Source of the DNA: CAYYJS01 sp964472315
Lineage (GTDB): Bacteria; Verrucomicrobiota; Kiritimatiellia; UBA8416
DNA: 21,304 bases
Reading direction: 5' to 3'
NCBI GenBank assembly: GCA_964472315.1
Contig: CAYYJS010000055.1
Span: 1 to 21,304, forward strand
This document shows, one piece after another, positions 15,137 to 21,304 of this stretch. Made by a program: the position numbers and the translations under genes. The stretch's first letter is position 1, and the number at the start of each line of letters is the position of its first letter. The notes beneath the pieces are model-generated. The model was given only the letters and a program-made list of their open reading frames with translations. It was not told the DNA's origin and did not search any database.

Positions 15137-16719
15137 GAGCCCGCACCACCCCCGGAACCGCCCGTTTCGGGCAGACTGAAGAAGAACGTCGACCCCGTCC
15201 CGGGCTCGGACTTCAACCAGATGCGGCCGCCGTGTCGCTCGACGATCTTCTTGCAGACCGCAAGACCGATCCCCGTGCCCGGATATTCGGCCCGCGCATG
15301 CAACCGCTGGAAGATCTGGAAGATCCGATCGAAGTACCTCTCCGCGATCCCGATGCCGTTGTCCGCCACCGAGAAGATCCACTCCCCGCCGACATGCTCG
15401 GCGCCAATGGTCACCCGCGGCGGCGTCCCGCGCTTGAACTTCACGGCGTTCAGGATCAAGTTCTGGAAGACCATGCCGATGAGCCGTTCGTTGACGTGCA
15501 AGGTTGGCAGCGGCTCGACGGTCACCTCCGCGCCGGCGCCGACGATCGCGGCGTCCACGTCCCCCAGGACCGTCTTGACGACAGCCGTCAGATCCGCCGG
15601 TGCGAGAGGCTCGTCGGCGCGCCCGGCGCGGGAGTAGGTCAGCAGATCGTCGATCAACGACTGCATGCGTTCGGCGCCGTCCACCATGAAGTGAAGGTAC
15701 TGCCGCCCCTCGTCATCGACCAGTTTGTCGAACTTCCGCGCGAACAACTGCGAAAAACTCTTCACCTTGCGCAGGGGCTCGCGGAGGTCATGCGAGGCCA
15801 CGTAGGCGAACTGCTCGAGTTCCTCGTTCGATCGTTCCAGCGCGGCGGTCCGTCGCGCGACGACCTCCTCAAGATGGTCGCGGTGCTCCCGCAAGTCATG
15901 CATCGCCGCATCGATGGCGTCGCGCATGCTGGCCAGACTTCGCGCCAAACGCTTCATCTCGACACTGCCGTTCAAGGCGATCGCGCGGCGCATGTTCCCG
16001 TGAGCGATGGCATCGGCGACCTCCGTCAACCGGATCAACGGCCGCGCCAGCGTCGTCGACATGGCGGTCGCCACGCCCACGCCGAGGAGCAGGATGACGG
16101 CGCCAATCGTCAGAGACCGCCACATCGTCTGCCGCAACCGGATATGCACATCCTCGATGGAAATGCTCGCGCCGACACAGTACGGCCGGCCCTGCCGGTC
16201 GCGATACGGCACAAGCACCATCCGCCCATGACCCCATTCGTTGCGGAAGGAACTGAAGTCGGGACGCATCGTGCCGAAAACGGCATCGAAGGCCTGCGGA
16301 TCGCGGTGGACTTCGAGGAACGCGGCGTGGTCACCCTTCCGGACATCCTTGCTCGGCGATGTCGCAGTCGTGAAAACGACGTTCGTGCCGATCCGCATGC
16401 AGCTCCATAGATACTGCAGTCCCAGTTCCCGGCAGAACTTGTTATGTCGGTCGACGATCTCGATATACTCTTCCGCTGTCACGGGGTTCTCGGCCGACTG
16501 AACCCGATCGAAGTACCCCGGCAACGGCGTCGCCCGCGCCACCTGCGTGGAGGCGACGAGCTTCTCGTCAATGCCCTCGAGCAATGACTGCTTCAGACGT
16601 ACGTGACAGACCACCGCAAAGACGGCGCCCGCGACCGCCAGCACGACCCCCGTCATCAGGACCAACTGGAACTGGATGGTCAACCCGCGCGGGCGGCGGT
16701 CATCGATCGTTTCGCTCAT
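15133..16719 (-). CDS. Sensor histidine kinase with HAMP domain
   Basis: A 528-residue membrane kinase: TM1 (17-39), an extracytoplasmic sensor of about 160 residues with three Cys (C96, C107, C181), TM2 (202-222), HAMP (about 223-275), a coiled coil (276-303), HisKA with H310 (FAYVASHDLREPLRKV, the form common in phytochrome-like kinases) and HATPase (N-box QNLILNAVKF, G1 DNGIGI, G2 GTGIGLAV). A Gly/Ser tail ends the protein. AGGGGTGAG precedes ATG 16719. It lies 84 bases after the PII gene and overlaps the hybrid kinase gene by four bases. With amt and PII upstream, nitrogen status is the natural guess for the signal, but the sensor domain itself does not say so. Confidence 0.92.
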   Translation of the reverse strand: MSETIDDRRPRGLTIQFQLVLMTGVVLAVAGAVFAVVCHVRLKQSLLEGIDEKLVASTQVARATPLPGYFDRVQSAENPVTAEEYIEIVDRHNKFCRELGLQYLWSCMRIGTNVVFTTATSPSKDVRKGDHAAFLEVHRDPQAFDAVFGTMRPDFSSFRNEWGHGRMVLVPYRDRQGRPYCVGASISIEDVHIRLRQTMWRSLTIGAVILLLGVGVATAMSTTLARPLIRLTEVADAIAHGNMRRAIALNGSVEMKRLARSLASMRDAIDAAMHDLREHRDHLEEVVARRTAALERSNEELEQFAYVASHDLREPLRKVKSFSQLFARKFDKLVDDEGRQYLHFMVDGAERMQSLIDDLLTYSRAGRADEPLAPADLTAVVKTVLGDVDAAIVGAGAEVTVEPLPTLHVNERLIGMVFQNLILNAVKFKRGTPPRVTIGAEHVGGEWIFSVADNGIGIAERYFDRIFQIFQRLHARAEYPGTGIGLAVCKKIVERHGGRIWLKSEPGTGSTFFFSLPETGGSGGGAGS

Positions 16720-16803
16720 GGCTCACCCCTGGTTGCATCGCGAAAATAGGCGAAGCCCAGGGTTGTGGCAAGGCGATTTGGAGGTCGGGCGTCAGGTCCG
16801 GCG

Positions 16804-17145
16804 TCAGCCGATGGCCAGGTTGCCCCGCTCCCCGGTACGAATGCGGACGCAGGCTTCCATGTTCATGACGAAAATCTTGCCGTCACCGGTCTGGCCGGTG
16901 CCGGCACTCGATGCGATGGCATCGATCGTGGTATCGAGGAAGTCGTCGTTGACGGCAATCTCCAGTTTCGTCTTGCGCAACAGGCTGCCGGCCTCCTTGT
17001 GGCTGCGGTAGATTTCGGCGACCCCTTTCTGGCGGCCGCGCCCCATCACGCTTGACACGGTTACCAGATTGATTCCCCGACGCTCCAACTCGTCCATGAC
17101 GGTGTCCAGCTTGTCCGGCTGGATGATGGCGACAACGTACTTCAT
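16804..17145 (-). CDS. glnK: PII-family nitrogen regulator with Glu at position 51
   Basis: A 113-residue PII signal protein, the trimeric sensor of 2-oxoglutarate, ATP and ADP that usually plugs Amt channels. Visible: QPDKLDTVMDELERRGI, T-loop base GRGRQKG (35-41), Y46, K58, and the C-terminal GDGKIFV and RIRTGERG motifs. Aligned without gaps, the T-loop reads YRSHKEAGSLLRK, so the uridylylation site Tyr51 is Glu and the cyanobacterial phospho-Ser49 is His. Standard GlnD control is therefore unlikely. AGGAG precedes ATG 17145. It begins 17 bases after amt, supporting the glnK name by context. Two kinases follow. Confidence 0.93.
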   Translation of the reverse strand: MKYVVAIIQPDKLDTVMDELERRGINLVTVSSVMGRGRQKGVAEIYRSHKEAGSLLRKTKLEIAVNDDFLDTTIDAIASSAGTGQTGDGKIFVMNMEACVRIRTGERGNLAIG

Positions 17146-17162
17146 CGTAATGCTCCTCTATT

Positions 17163-18479
17163 TCAGTCCACCAGGGTATAGGCGGCCTCGGAGTGCTGGG
17201 TCAGATCCAGACCGACGCGCTCCTCGTGCTCCGAAGCACAGAGGCCGATGGCCTTGTCGATCGCCTTGAGCAGACAGAAAGACATGGCGCCCGACCAGAT
17301 AACCGTGTACGCGACAGCCTTGAGCTGGATGACGACCTGCATGGGATTGCCATAGAGCAACCCGTCGGTCCCATTACCCGGCACGGCGCTGGTGGCCCAT
17401 ACACCCGCCGCGATGGCCCCCCACATGCCCGCCATGCCGTGGACGCCGAACACATCCAGCGAGTCGTCGTAGCCGAACTTCGGTTTCATGACCGTGACGG
17501 CCCAGAAACCGATGACGCTCGCCCCCGCCCCGATGCAGAGAGCGCCGATCGCGTTGACGCACCCCGCGGCCGGGGTGATCGCCACCAACCCGGCGACCGC
17601 GCCGGTGATGACGCCGAGGACCGTGGCGCGCCTGTGCACGACGCTGTCGAGGATCGCCCACGTCAGCCCACCCGTCGCCGACGAGATGTGCGTGACCACG
17701 AACGCATTGACACCGGAAGCGTTGGCCGCCAATGCGCTGCCGGCATTGAACCCGAACCAGCCCACCCACAGCAGTCCGGCGCCAAGCACGGCGAAGGGCA
17801 GGTTGTGCGGCGGCGAGATCTTATCCGGGTAGCCCTGGCGCTTGCGCATGACCAACACCGCGACCAGGGCGGCGATGCCCGCGTTGACATGCACGACGGT
17901 GCCACCCGCGAAGTCCAAAGCGCCGTCCTTGCCGAGACCGAAGAACCCGTCCCCGCCACCCCATACCCAGTGACAGACGGGACAGTAGACCAGGATCAGC
18001 CAGAGGCCGATGAACCACAGGTACGCCCGAAAGCGCATCCGCTCCGCGAAGGCGCCGATGATCAACGCCGGCGTGATGATCGCGAACTTGGCCTGGAAAA
18101 TCATGAAGAGCTGATGCGGGATCGTCCCCTTCGGCTCGAATCCGACACCCCGAAGGAACAGGTAGTCCAGCCCGCCGATGAACCCGCCCAGAACATGGTG
18201 TCCGCTGAACGCCAGACTGTAACCGACGACCACCCACAACACCGTCAGCAGGCACATGGCCATGAAACACTGCATCAGGATGGAAAGCATGTTCTTCCGG
18301 CGGACAAGCCCGCCGTAAAAGAACGCCAGGCCGGGTGTCATCAACAACACAAGCGCCGTGCTGACCAGCATCCATGCCGTATCGCCGGTGTCGATGACGC
18401 TCTCGTCCGCCGCTAACACCCGGCCCGGAATCGCGGCCATAACCAGGAACGCCATAGCCCGTGCCCCGCATTTGCCCAT
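17163..18479 (-). CDS. amt: Ammonium transporter
   Basis: A 438-residue Amt/Rh channel of the inner membrane. A signal-like N-terminus (about 1-24, ending VLAADE) is followed by eleven hydrophobic segments. Signatures include TPGLAFFYGGLVRRKN, FAERMRFRAYLWF, DFAGGTVVHVNAGIAALV with pore His197, WVGWFGFNAGS, and DVFGVHGMAGMWG with pore His347. The twin pore histidines are intact. The frame is open from 18812, but ATG 18479 has AGGGGAGAG upstream and gives the correct signal peptide. PII follows after 17 bases, the conserved amt-glnK pairing in which PII closes the channel when nitrogen is ample. Confidence 0.96.
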   Translation of the reverse strand: MGKCGARAMAFLVMAAIPGRVLAADESVIDTGDTAWMLVSTALVLLMTPGLAFFYGGLVRRKNMLSILMQCFMAMCLLTVLWVVVGYSLAFSGHHVLGGFIGGLDYLFLRGVGFEPKGTIPHQLFMIFQAKFAIITPALIIGAFAERMRFRAYLWFIGLWLILVYCPVCHWVWGGGDGFFGLGKDGALDFAGGTVVHVNAGIAALVAVLVMRKRQGYPDKISPPHNLPFAVLGAGLLWVGWFGFNAGSALAANASGVNAFVVTHISSATGGLTWAILDSVVHRRATVLGVITGAVAGLVAITPAAGCVNAIGALCIGAGASVIGFWAVTVMKPKFGYDDSLDVFGVHGMAGMWGAIAAGVWATSAVPGNGTDGLLYGNPMQVVIQLKAVAYTVIWSGAMSFCLLKAIDKAIGLCASEHEERVGLDLTQHSEAAYTLVD

Positions 18480-18550
18480 GGTTCTCTCCCCTTCATTTTC
18501 CGTCCCGACACGCACCGCGGGACATCGCCATACACATGCATGTGGAGTGA

Positions 18551-18564
18551 CAAACCGCACGAAG
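18551..18564. repeat. 14-base direct repeat, copy 1
   Basis: CAAACCGCACGAAG matches copy 2 at 18605-18618 at 13 of 14 bases, with a 54-base period. This copy overlaps the -12 part of the sigma54-like element, so it may be a regulator site or chance. Confidence 0.45.
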
Positions 18565-18571
18565 CATGCCA
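18557..18571 (-). promoter_or_regulatory. Candidate sigma54 promoter of amt
   Basis: Read on the minus strand, TGGCAT-GCTTC-GTGC matches the sigma54 consensus TGGCAC-N5-TTGC at 8 of 10 specified positions, with the near-invariant GG and GC at the right spacing. It would give a leader of about 65 bases before ATG 18479. Sigma54 control of amt-glnK is well known in other bacteria. No activator gene is in the window. Confidence 0.45.
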
Positions 18572-18604
18572 TGTATGGATTCGTCCCACGCGACGGAGCC
18601 GGAC

Positions 18605-18618
18605 CAACCCGCACGAAG
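18605..18618. repeat. 14-base direct repeat, copy 2
   Basis: CAACCCGCACGAAG differs from copy 1 at one base. It lies 54 bases further upstream of amt, roughly five helical turns, on about the same face of the DNA. Confidence 0.45.
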
Positions 18619-18773
18619 GCCACTGGCATGGGTTTAAACGGTCGGAGCAAGCCGAGAGAAGGTTCACGGACAGGACACCAGACAAGATACAGAATTGTGG
18701 CGACGCCCACCACCGACACGACAAGTGTGTCACCGTCGACAGCAGTCATGCAAATCGGCAGCGACAGCGCCGC

Positions 18774-18801
18774 TTGCCTTCCGCGACCGACTTGGTATAG
18801 T
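18774..18801 (+). promoter_or_regulatory. sigma70-type promoter of tRNA-Pro
   Basis: TTGCCT (18774-18779) and TATAGT (18796-18801) are 16 bases apart. The -10 box ends 24 bases before the tRNA, and the same TATAGT is used by the tRNA-Arg promoter at the other end of the window. Confidence 0.7.
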
Positions 18802-18825
18802 CCCCGCTCCACGACCCACTGTCAT

Positions 18826-18902
18826 CGGGGCGTAGCGCAGCCTGGTAGCGCGACAGCTTTGGGAGCTGTAAGTCGAGGGTTCAAATCCCTCCGCCCCGAC
18901 CA
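18826..18902 (+). tRNA. tRNA-Pro (anticodon TGG)
   Basis: Complete 77-base cloverleaf. Acceptor CGGGGCG pairs with CGCCCCG, the D-arm contains CCTGGTAGCGC, the anticodon stem ACAGC/GCTGT encloses loop TTTGGGA (anticodon TGG at 18860-18862), the T-arm is GAGGGTTCAAATCCCTC, discriminator A, and the CCA end is encoded (18900-18902). Confidence 0.97.
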
Positions 18903-18947
18903 TTTCCGGCGTTTTCGTCGCCCGGCGTGGCGGAAATCGCCGGAAAT
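18902..18947 (+). terminator. Inverted repeat after tRNA-Pro
   Basis: ATTTCCGGCG (18902-18911) pairs perfectly with CGCCGGAAAT (18938-18947) around a 26-base loop, beginning at the last base of the tRNA. The loop is long and no T-run follows, so a role as transcript end or processing hairpin is only suggested. Confidence 0.4.
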
Positions 18948-19060
18948 CCGAAATGGTCGAGGCTCCTTACCGATATCCGAACCTGGTTCGAGAAGCAACA
19001 CCGCGTCAGCCGGTAATGCGGACGCCTGGTCATGGTCGTCCTGATCGTGGTCTCACGCGA

Positions 19061-19085
19061 GCCCTTCGGCACGCTCAGGACAGGC
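19061..19085 (+). repeat. Dispersed short repeat, copy A
   Basis: The core CCCTTCGGCACGCTCAGG (within 19061-19085) matches the inverted core of copy B (19716-19733) at 16 of 18 bases. Short elements of the CCCTTCGACAGGCTCAGG type are scattered between genes in many bacterial genomes. Confidence 0.6.
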
Positions 19086-19143
19086 ATGGGGACGTTACGG
19101 CGGGCAGACTACTCCACCTCCGCGTCCGCCGTCGCGTTTCGCG

Positions 19144-19235
19144 CTATGGAGAAACAAGACGGCGGGCAAGCTGGGCTTCCTCGTAGAATGCGTTCGGGTC
19201 TTTGATCGCCCCACTGGGAACTTGATTTCCTGCAA
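19144..19235 (-). pseudogene. Possible frameshifted remnant of a gene 3' end
   Basis: On the minus strand, a frame reading HELQEIKFPVG runs into a second frame reading AIKDPNAFYEEAQLARRLVS before a TAG stop at 19144-19146. The switch falls at a run of four G (plus-strand CCCC, 19209-19212), as expected from loss of one base. The joined peptide looks protein-like, but I do not recognise the family, and the match could be chance. Confidence 0.22.
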
Positions 19236-19279
19236 TTCATGGTGCTTACTGGCCGCATATCGAGAGGGGAGTTGCCGAC

Positions 19280-19510
19280 ATGATCGACAGAATCTGTATT
19301 TCACCCGATGTATGTCACGGGAAACCTGCGATCAGGGGGACTCGCGTGCTGGTTGCCAACATCCTCGGATCGCTCGGCAGTGGGGAACCCGTCGAGGAAG
19401 TCCTTGCGGACTACCCCGGTTTGACGCGCGAAGATATCTTCGCCGCCCTTCAGTTCGGAGGGGAACTGTCTCGGTTTGAAGTTGTTGCGCCGGAACCGGC
19501 TCTCGCATGA
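19280..19510 (+). CDS. DUF433-domain protein (antitoxin-like)
   Basis: A 76-residue DUF433 protein. The whole length fits the domain: ICISPDVCHGKPAIRGTRV, a helix (VANILGSLGSGEPVEEVLAD), then YPGLTREDIFAALQF. DUF433 proteins are small helix-turn-helix-like proteins, many paired with a PIN-like or DUF5615 toxin and believed to be antitoxins. AGGGGAG lies eight bases before ATG 19280. No intact toxin follows. The TGA stop is followed in the same frame by 46 sense codons, described separately. The gene sits between two inverted copies of a dispersed repeat, which suggests a mobile or transferred segment. Confidence 0.88.
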   Translation: MIDRICISPDVCHGKPAIRGTRVLVANILGSLGSGEPVEEVLADYPGLTREDIFAALQFGGELSRFEVVAPEPALA

Positions 19511-19651
19511 TCTTCTTCCGTCATCGCTTTAGCCCAACCGAACCGCAGGGATATCCTTGCGAAACTCACCGTCGCGCTGGACTACATCGAGCGCCACGGC
19601 ATCGCCAACCGATGCCTCTTACTGACAGACCGCAAGATGTACCTGCGCTGA
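19511..19651 (+). pseudogene. Short open frame after DUF433, possible gene remnant
   Basis: Directly after the DUF433 TGA and in the same frame there are 46 sense codons up to TGA 19649-19651, including RRDILAKLTVALDYIERHGI and then ANRCLLLTDRKMYLR. The peptide looks coded rather than random, but it has no start codon of its own and I do not recognise it. It sits where a partner toxin gene is usually found and may be what remains of one, or of another gene. Confidence 0.3.
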
Positions 19652-19711
19652 CTTCTTGCCGTGCCGGTCATTGTCCTGTGTGCAGTCGAAGGGCGCCGGT
19701 CACCCGCTCCC

Positions 19712-19873
19712 CTACCCTGAGCCTGTCGAAGGGTTCAGCCACTTGACCGCTTCCGAGATGTCCACCGCCTCGGCGAATTTCACGAGGTCGGGGATTCGGT
19801 CAACGGTCTCGGCAAGCAAGCCGGTGTCGCCCCGGAAGCGCCGTAGCTCTGGCTCAGGCGCGGAGGGGCGCAC
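19712..19873 (-). pseudogene. Possible 3' gene remnant running into the repeat
   Basis: From GTG 19873 to TAG 19712 the minus strand encodes 53 residues, including LRRFRGDTGLLAETVDRIPD and LVKFAEAVDISEAVKWLN, ending NPSTGSG inside repeat copy B. The middle is protein-like in composition. I do not recognise it. It may be the tail of a gene whose front has been lost to the beta-helix locus, or a chance frame. Confidence 0.22.
19716..19733 (-). repeat. Dispersed short repeat, copy B
   Basis: CCTGAGCCTGTCGAAGGG on the plus strand, the inverse of copy A. Together the two copies bracket the DUF433 gene and the remnants around it. Confidence 0.6.
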
Positions 19874-19898
19874 CGGCGAAGCGGCAATTTGCCGCTGA

Positions 19899-21304
19899 TC
19901 ACCAGCCGACTTCTATGCGGTAGAACTGGACTTTGTTTGTGGCGTCATAGTCAACGACCCAGTTGTCCAAGGCAGTCGGTGGTTCGTTGATGAAAATGGT
20001 CGCCCACACCTCCGATGTGGAAACGAGATCAGTCCTGCGTTGCAAGAACTGTCTCGCGTCTCTTCCTCCGGTCCAGTCAATCCGAACGCCGTCTGGACGT
20101 GTGTCAATGCCCGTGATGGCCAGAAGTGAGTCTTCATCCAGCGGGTCTGTATTGGAGATGTATTCATCCCCATCCGTCATGCCGTCATTGTCCGAGTCGG
20201 CATCAGACGTCCCTGTACCCATTCGGTATGTCTCGAAACTGTCAGAAGCGCCGTCACCGTCGCTGTCTCTCGACTTGCTCGCTTGCTCAGTGTTTCCGTA
20301 AGACCCCATATTCACAATCGCGATGTCCGCCTCACCCTGGGGTTCGAGAGAAGACTCAGCCGTTGGGTCGCCCGTATCAATGCAGGGACTGTAGGACAGA
20401 TCATTCGACCAGGCGCCGCCGTGGTAACTGCCCGCCGTGCTTTGCAGGTGGAAGTCGCTTGCGGCCGTGTCCACGAACAACGGATCGAGGCTCAGACTGT
20501 TGCTGTCCAGCCCCGTTCCCGCCCGCCACTCCGCCAGCGTCGGATAACTCGCCCCGCCCACTGTCGCCCCGTTCACAGCGTAGATGCAGTTATAGTCCGA
20601 GGCCGCCGGCGTGCCCAGGATCGCTGAGTCGCCCGACCCGTCCGCGCAGATGATGTTGTTCCGCAACGTCACGCCTGAGTTGCAAATCACACCATAGTTT
20701 CCGCTTCCGTAAACCGTGCAGTTGCTGATGACGATCGAGTAACCACCACTACCTCTGTAAATGCCGTAACTGCTGCTGCCTCGCGCAAGGCAGTTCTCGA
20801 CGACCCCGTATCCGCCATCCAGGTAGATAGCCGTGTTGTTCCCGTGCGCATCCAACCGGCTCAGACCGCAATACCCACCTCCCACATCGACCCCGTAGTT
20901 CGCCCCCGTCACTCGCATCCACCGCTGCGCCAGACCCGGATACTTCGTGCTCTGCGCCGTGCGCAACGTCACGTACGAGGCGTCAATGTCCCATGCCTGC
21001 CCCGATGAGGTGTTGTTACGGTTCATCGTCACCCCGTAGGGCGACGCCTCGAAGATCACCGGCGCAGCGGCCGATCCCCCGTCCAGCGTCCCCACCGTGA
21101 TGTCGCTGCCCAGCGTGTAGTCCCCCGTGTCGATCCGCACCACGTCTCCCGGCTCCAGGTCGTACGCGCTCAAGATCGCTTGCACGGTCGCCTTCGGCGT
21201 GGCCGGACTCACCCCGTTGTTTGCATCACTGCCCGCCGCCGTACACCAGGCATTGCTTCCCATCACCGGGTTGTTGACGTAGAAGACTAACCCTTCGCCG
21301 ATAC
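19899..21304 (-). CDS. Secreted right-handed beta-helix protein with thrombospondin type 3-like repeats (5' end outside window)
   Basis: The frame is open to the window edge, giving at least 468 residues. The N-terminal part visible (GSDANNGVSPATPKATVQ, LEPGDVVRIDTGDYTLGSD) is the start of a parallel beta-helix of the pectate-lyase type. Helix turns follow, rich in Gly, Asn and Tyr (GYGVVENCLARGSSSYGIYR, SIVISNCTVYGSGNYGVICN). Near the C-terminus Asp-rich repeats (DSDGDGASD, DADSDNDGMTDGDEY) look like calcium-binding thrombospondin type 3 motifs. A final beta domain ends VQFYRIEVGW. Proteins of this build are large, exported and common in PVC-group bacteria; carbohydrate binding or cleavage is possible, but no catalytic residues can be named. 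The low-repeat C-terminal domain may be a sorting or surface-attachment domain. Confidence 0.85.
   Translation of the reverse strand, partial: IGEGLVFYVNNPVMGSNAWCTAAGSDANNGVSPATPKATVQAILSAYDLEPGDVVRIDTGDYTLGSDITVGTLDGGSAAAPVIFEASPYGVTMNRNNTSSGQAWDIDASYVTLRTAQSTKYPGLAQRWMRVTGANYGVDVGGGYCGLSRLDAHGNNTAIYLDGGYGVVENCLARGSSSYGIYRGSGGYSIVISNCTVYGSGNYGVICNSGVTLRNNIICADGSGDSAILGTPAASDYNCIYAVNGATVGGASYPTLAEWRAGTGLDSNSLSLDPLFVDTAASDFHLQSTAGSYHGGAWSNDLSYSPCIDTGDPTAESSLEPQGEADIAIVNMGSYGNTEQASKSRDSDGDGASDSFETYRMGTGTSDADSDNDGMTDGDEYISNTDPLDEDSLLAITGIDTRPDGVRIDWTGGRDARQFLQRRTDLVSTSEVWATIFINEPPTALDNWVVDYDATNKVQFYRIEVGW

Larger units (their letters stand above)
18480..18825. promoter_or_regulatory. Leader and promoter region of amt, with the tRNA-Pro promoter at its right end
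   Basis: 346 bases without a credible gene. On the minus strand it holds a sigma54-like element, a 14-base near-perfect direct repeat and a 12-bp palindrome CACATGCATGTG (18533-18544). On the plus strand the tRNA-Pro promoter sits at 18774-18801. Short open frames here lack ribosome binding sites and family likeness. Confidence 0.6.
18948..19279. other. Gene-poor accessory stretch
   Basis: About 330 bases between the tRNA-Pro hairpin and the DUF433 gene. It contains one copy of a dispersed short repeat (19061-19085) and a possible decayed minus-strand gene end. I see nothing else that can be supported. Confidence 0.5.
19652..19898. other. Repeat-bearing gap before the beta-helix gene
   Basis: About 250 bases with a copy of the dispersed repeat, an extra GTCGAAGGG at 19685-19693, and a 53-codon minus-strand frame listed separately. 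No complete gene is supported. Confidence 0.45.

Noticed and set aside
18480..18812. N-terminal extension of Amt
   Set aside because: ATG 18479 has a strong ribosome binding site and yields a proper signal peptide; the upstream codons cover the promoter region.
18826..18902. tRNA-Pro as a proven integration site
   Set aside because: No second copy of the tRNA 3' end and no integrase gene were seen within the window, so only a suspicion remains.

Overview
The window is GC-rich, densely coded bacterial DNA with tRNA genes near both ends, housekeeping genes (nadD, rsfS, purF) and several signalling modules. The organism is probably a member of the PVC group (Kiritimatiellota, Verrucomicrobiota or Lentisphaerota). 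This is an inference from the style of the beta-helix/thrombospondin-type-3 surface protein at the right edge and from the unusual PII T-loop. It is not proven. Hcp with a ferredoxin partner suggests an anaerobic or microaerobic life with exposure to nitrosative stress.

Layout. 1-57: 3' part of tRNA-Arg(CCG) on the minus strand, with a good sigma70 promoter. 202-1422: a DUF1015 protein. 1518-4466 (minus): ferredoxin-like protein, small cupin and hybrid cluster protein, in that transcription order. 4708-6400 (plus): a divergent Crp/Fnr regulator, then nadD and rsfS, tightly packed. A TTGAC-N4-GTCAA palindrome lies in the shared intergenic region. 6321-8275 (minus): polytopic HExxH membrane protease, ECF sigma factor and single-pass anti-sigma-like protein; sigma and anti-sigma overlap by ATGA. 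8365-9579 (plus): thioredoxin-like domain fused to a DsbD/CcdA-like membrane domain. 9644-12758 (minus): purF, then an atypical ClpX-like ATPase. 12863-18479 (minus): amt, a PII gene, a HAMP sensor kinase and a hybrid sensor kinase. 18826-18902: tRNA-Pro(TGG). 18903-19898: a gene-poor accessory stretch with an orphan DUF433 antitoxin-like gene, two inverted copies of a dispersed short repeat and what look like gene remnants. 19899-21304 (minus): a secreted beta-helix protein whose 5' end lies outside the window.

How the parts may work together. The Crp/Fnr protein carries an FNR-type E-x-x-S-R recognition helix but lacks FNR's cluster cysteines, and it faces the ferredoxin-cupin-hcp operon across a matching palindrome. 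This is a coherent candidate NO/hydroxylamine response unit. The protease, sigma and anti-sigma genes look like a self-contained regulated-intramembrane-proteolysis cassette. The amt operon joins ammonium uptake, a PII protein with Glu at the usual uridylylation position, and two kinases, behind a candidate sigma54 promoter.

No CRISPR array, transposase, integrase or rRNA gene was seen. The strongest candidates for something undescribed are the protease/sigma/anti-sigma cassette, the ClpX-like ATPase without a zinc domain but with an apparently repeated C-terminal domain, and the PII(E51)-two-kinase operon.
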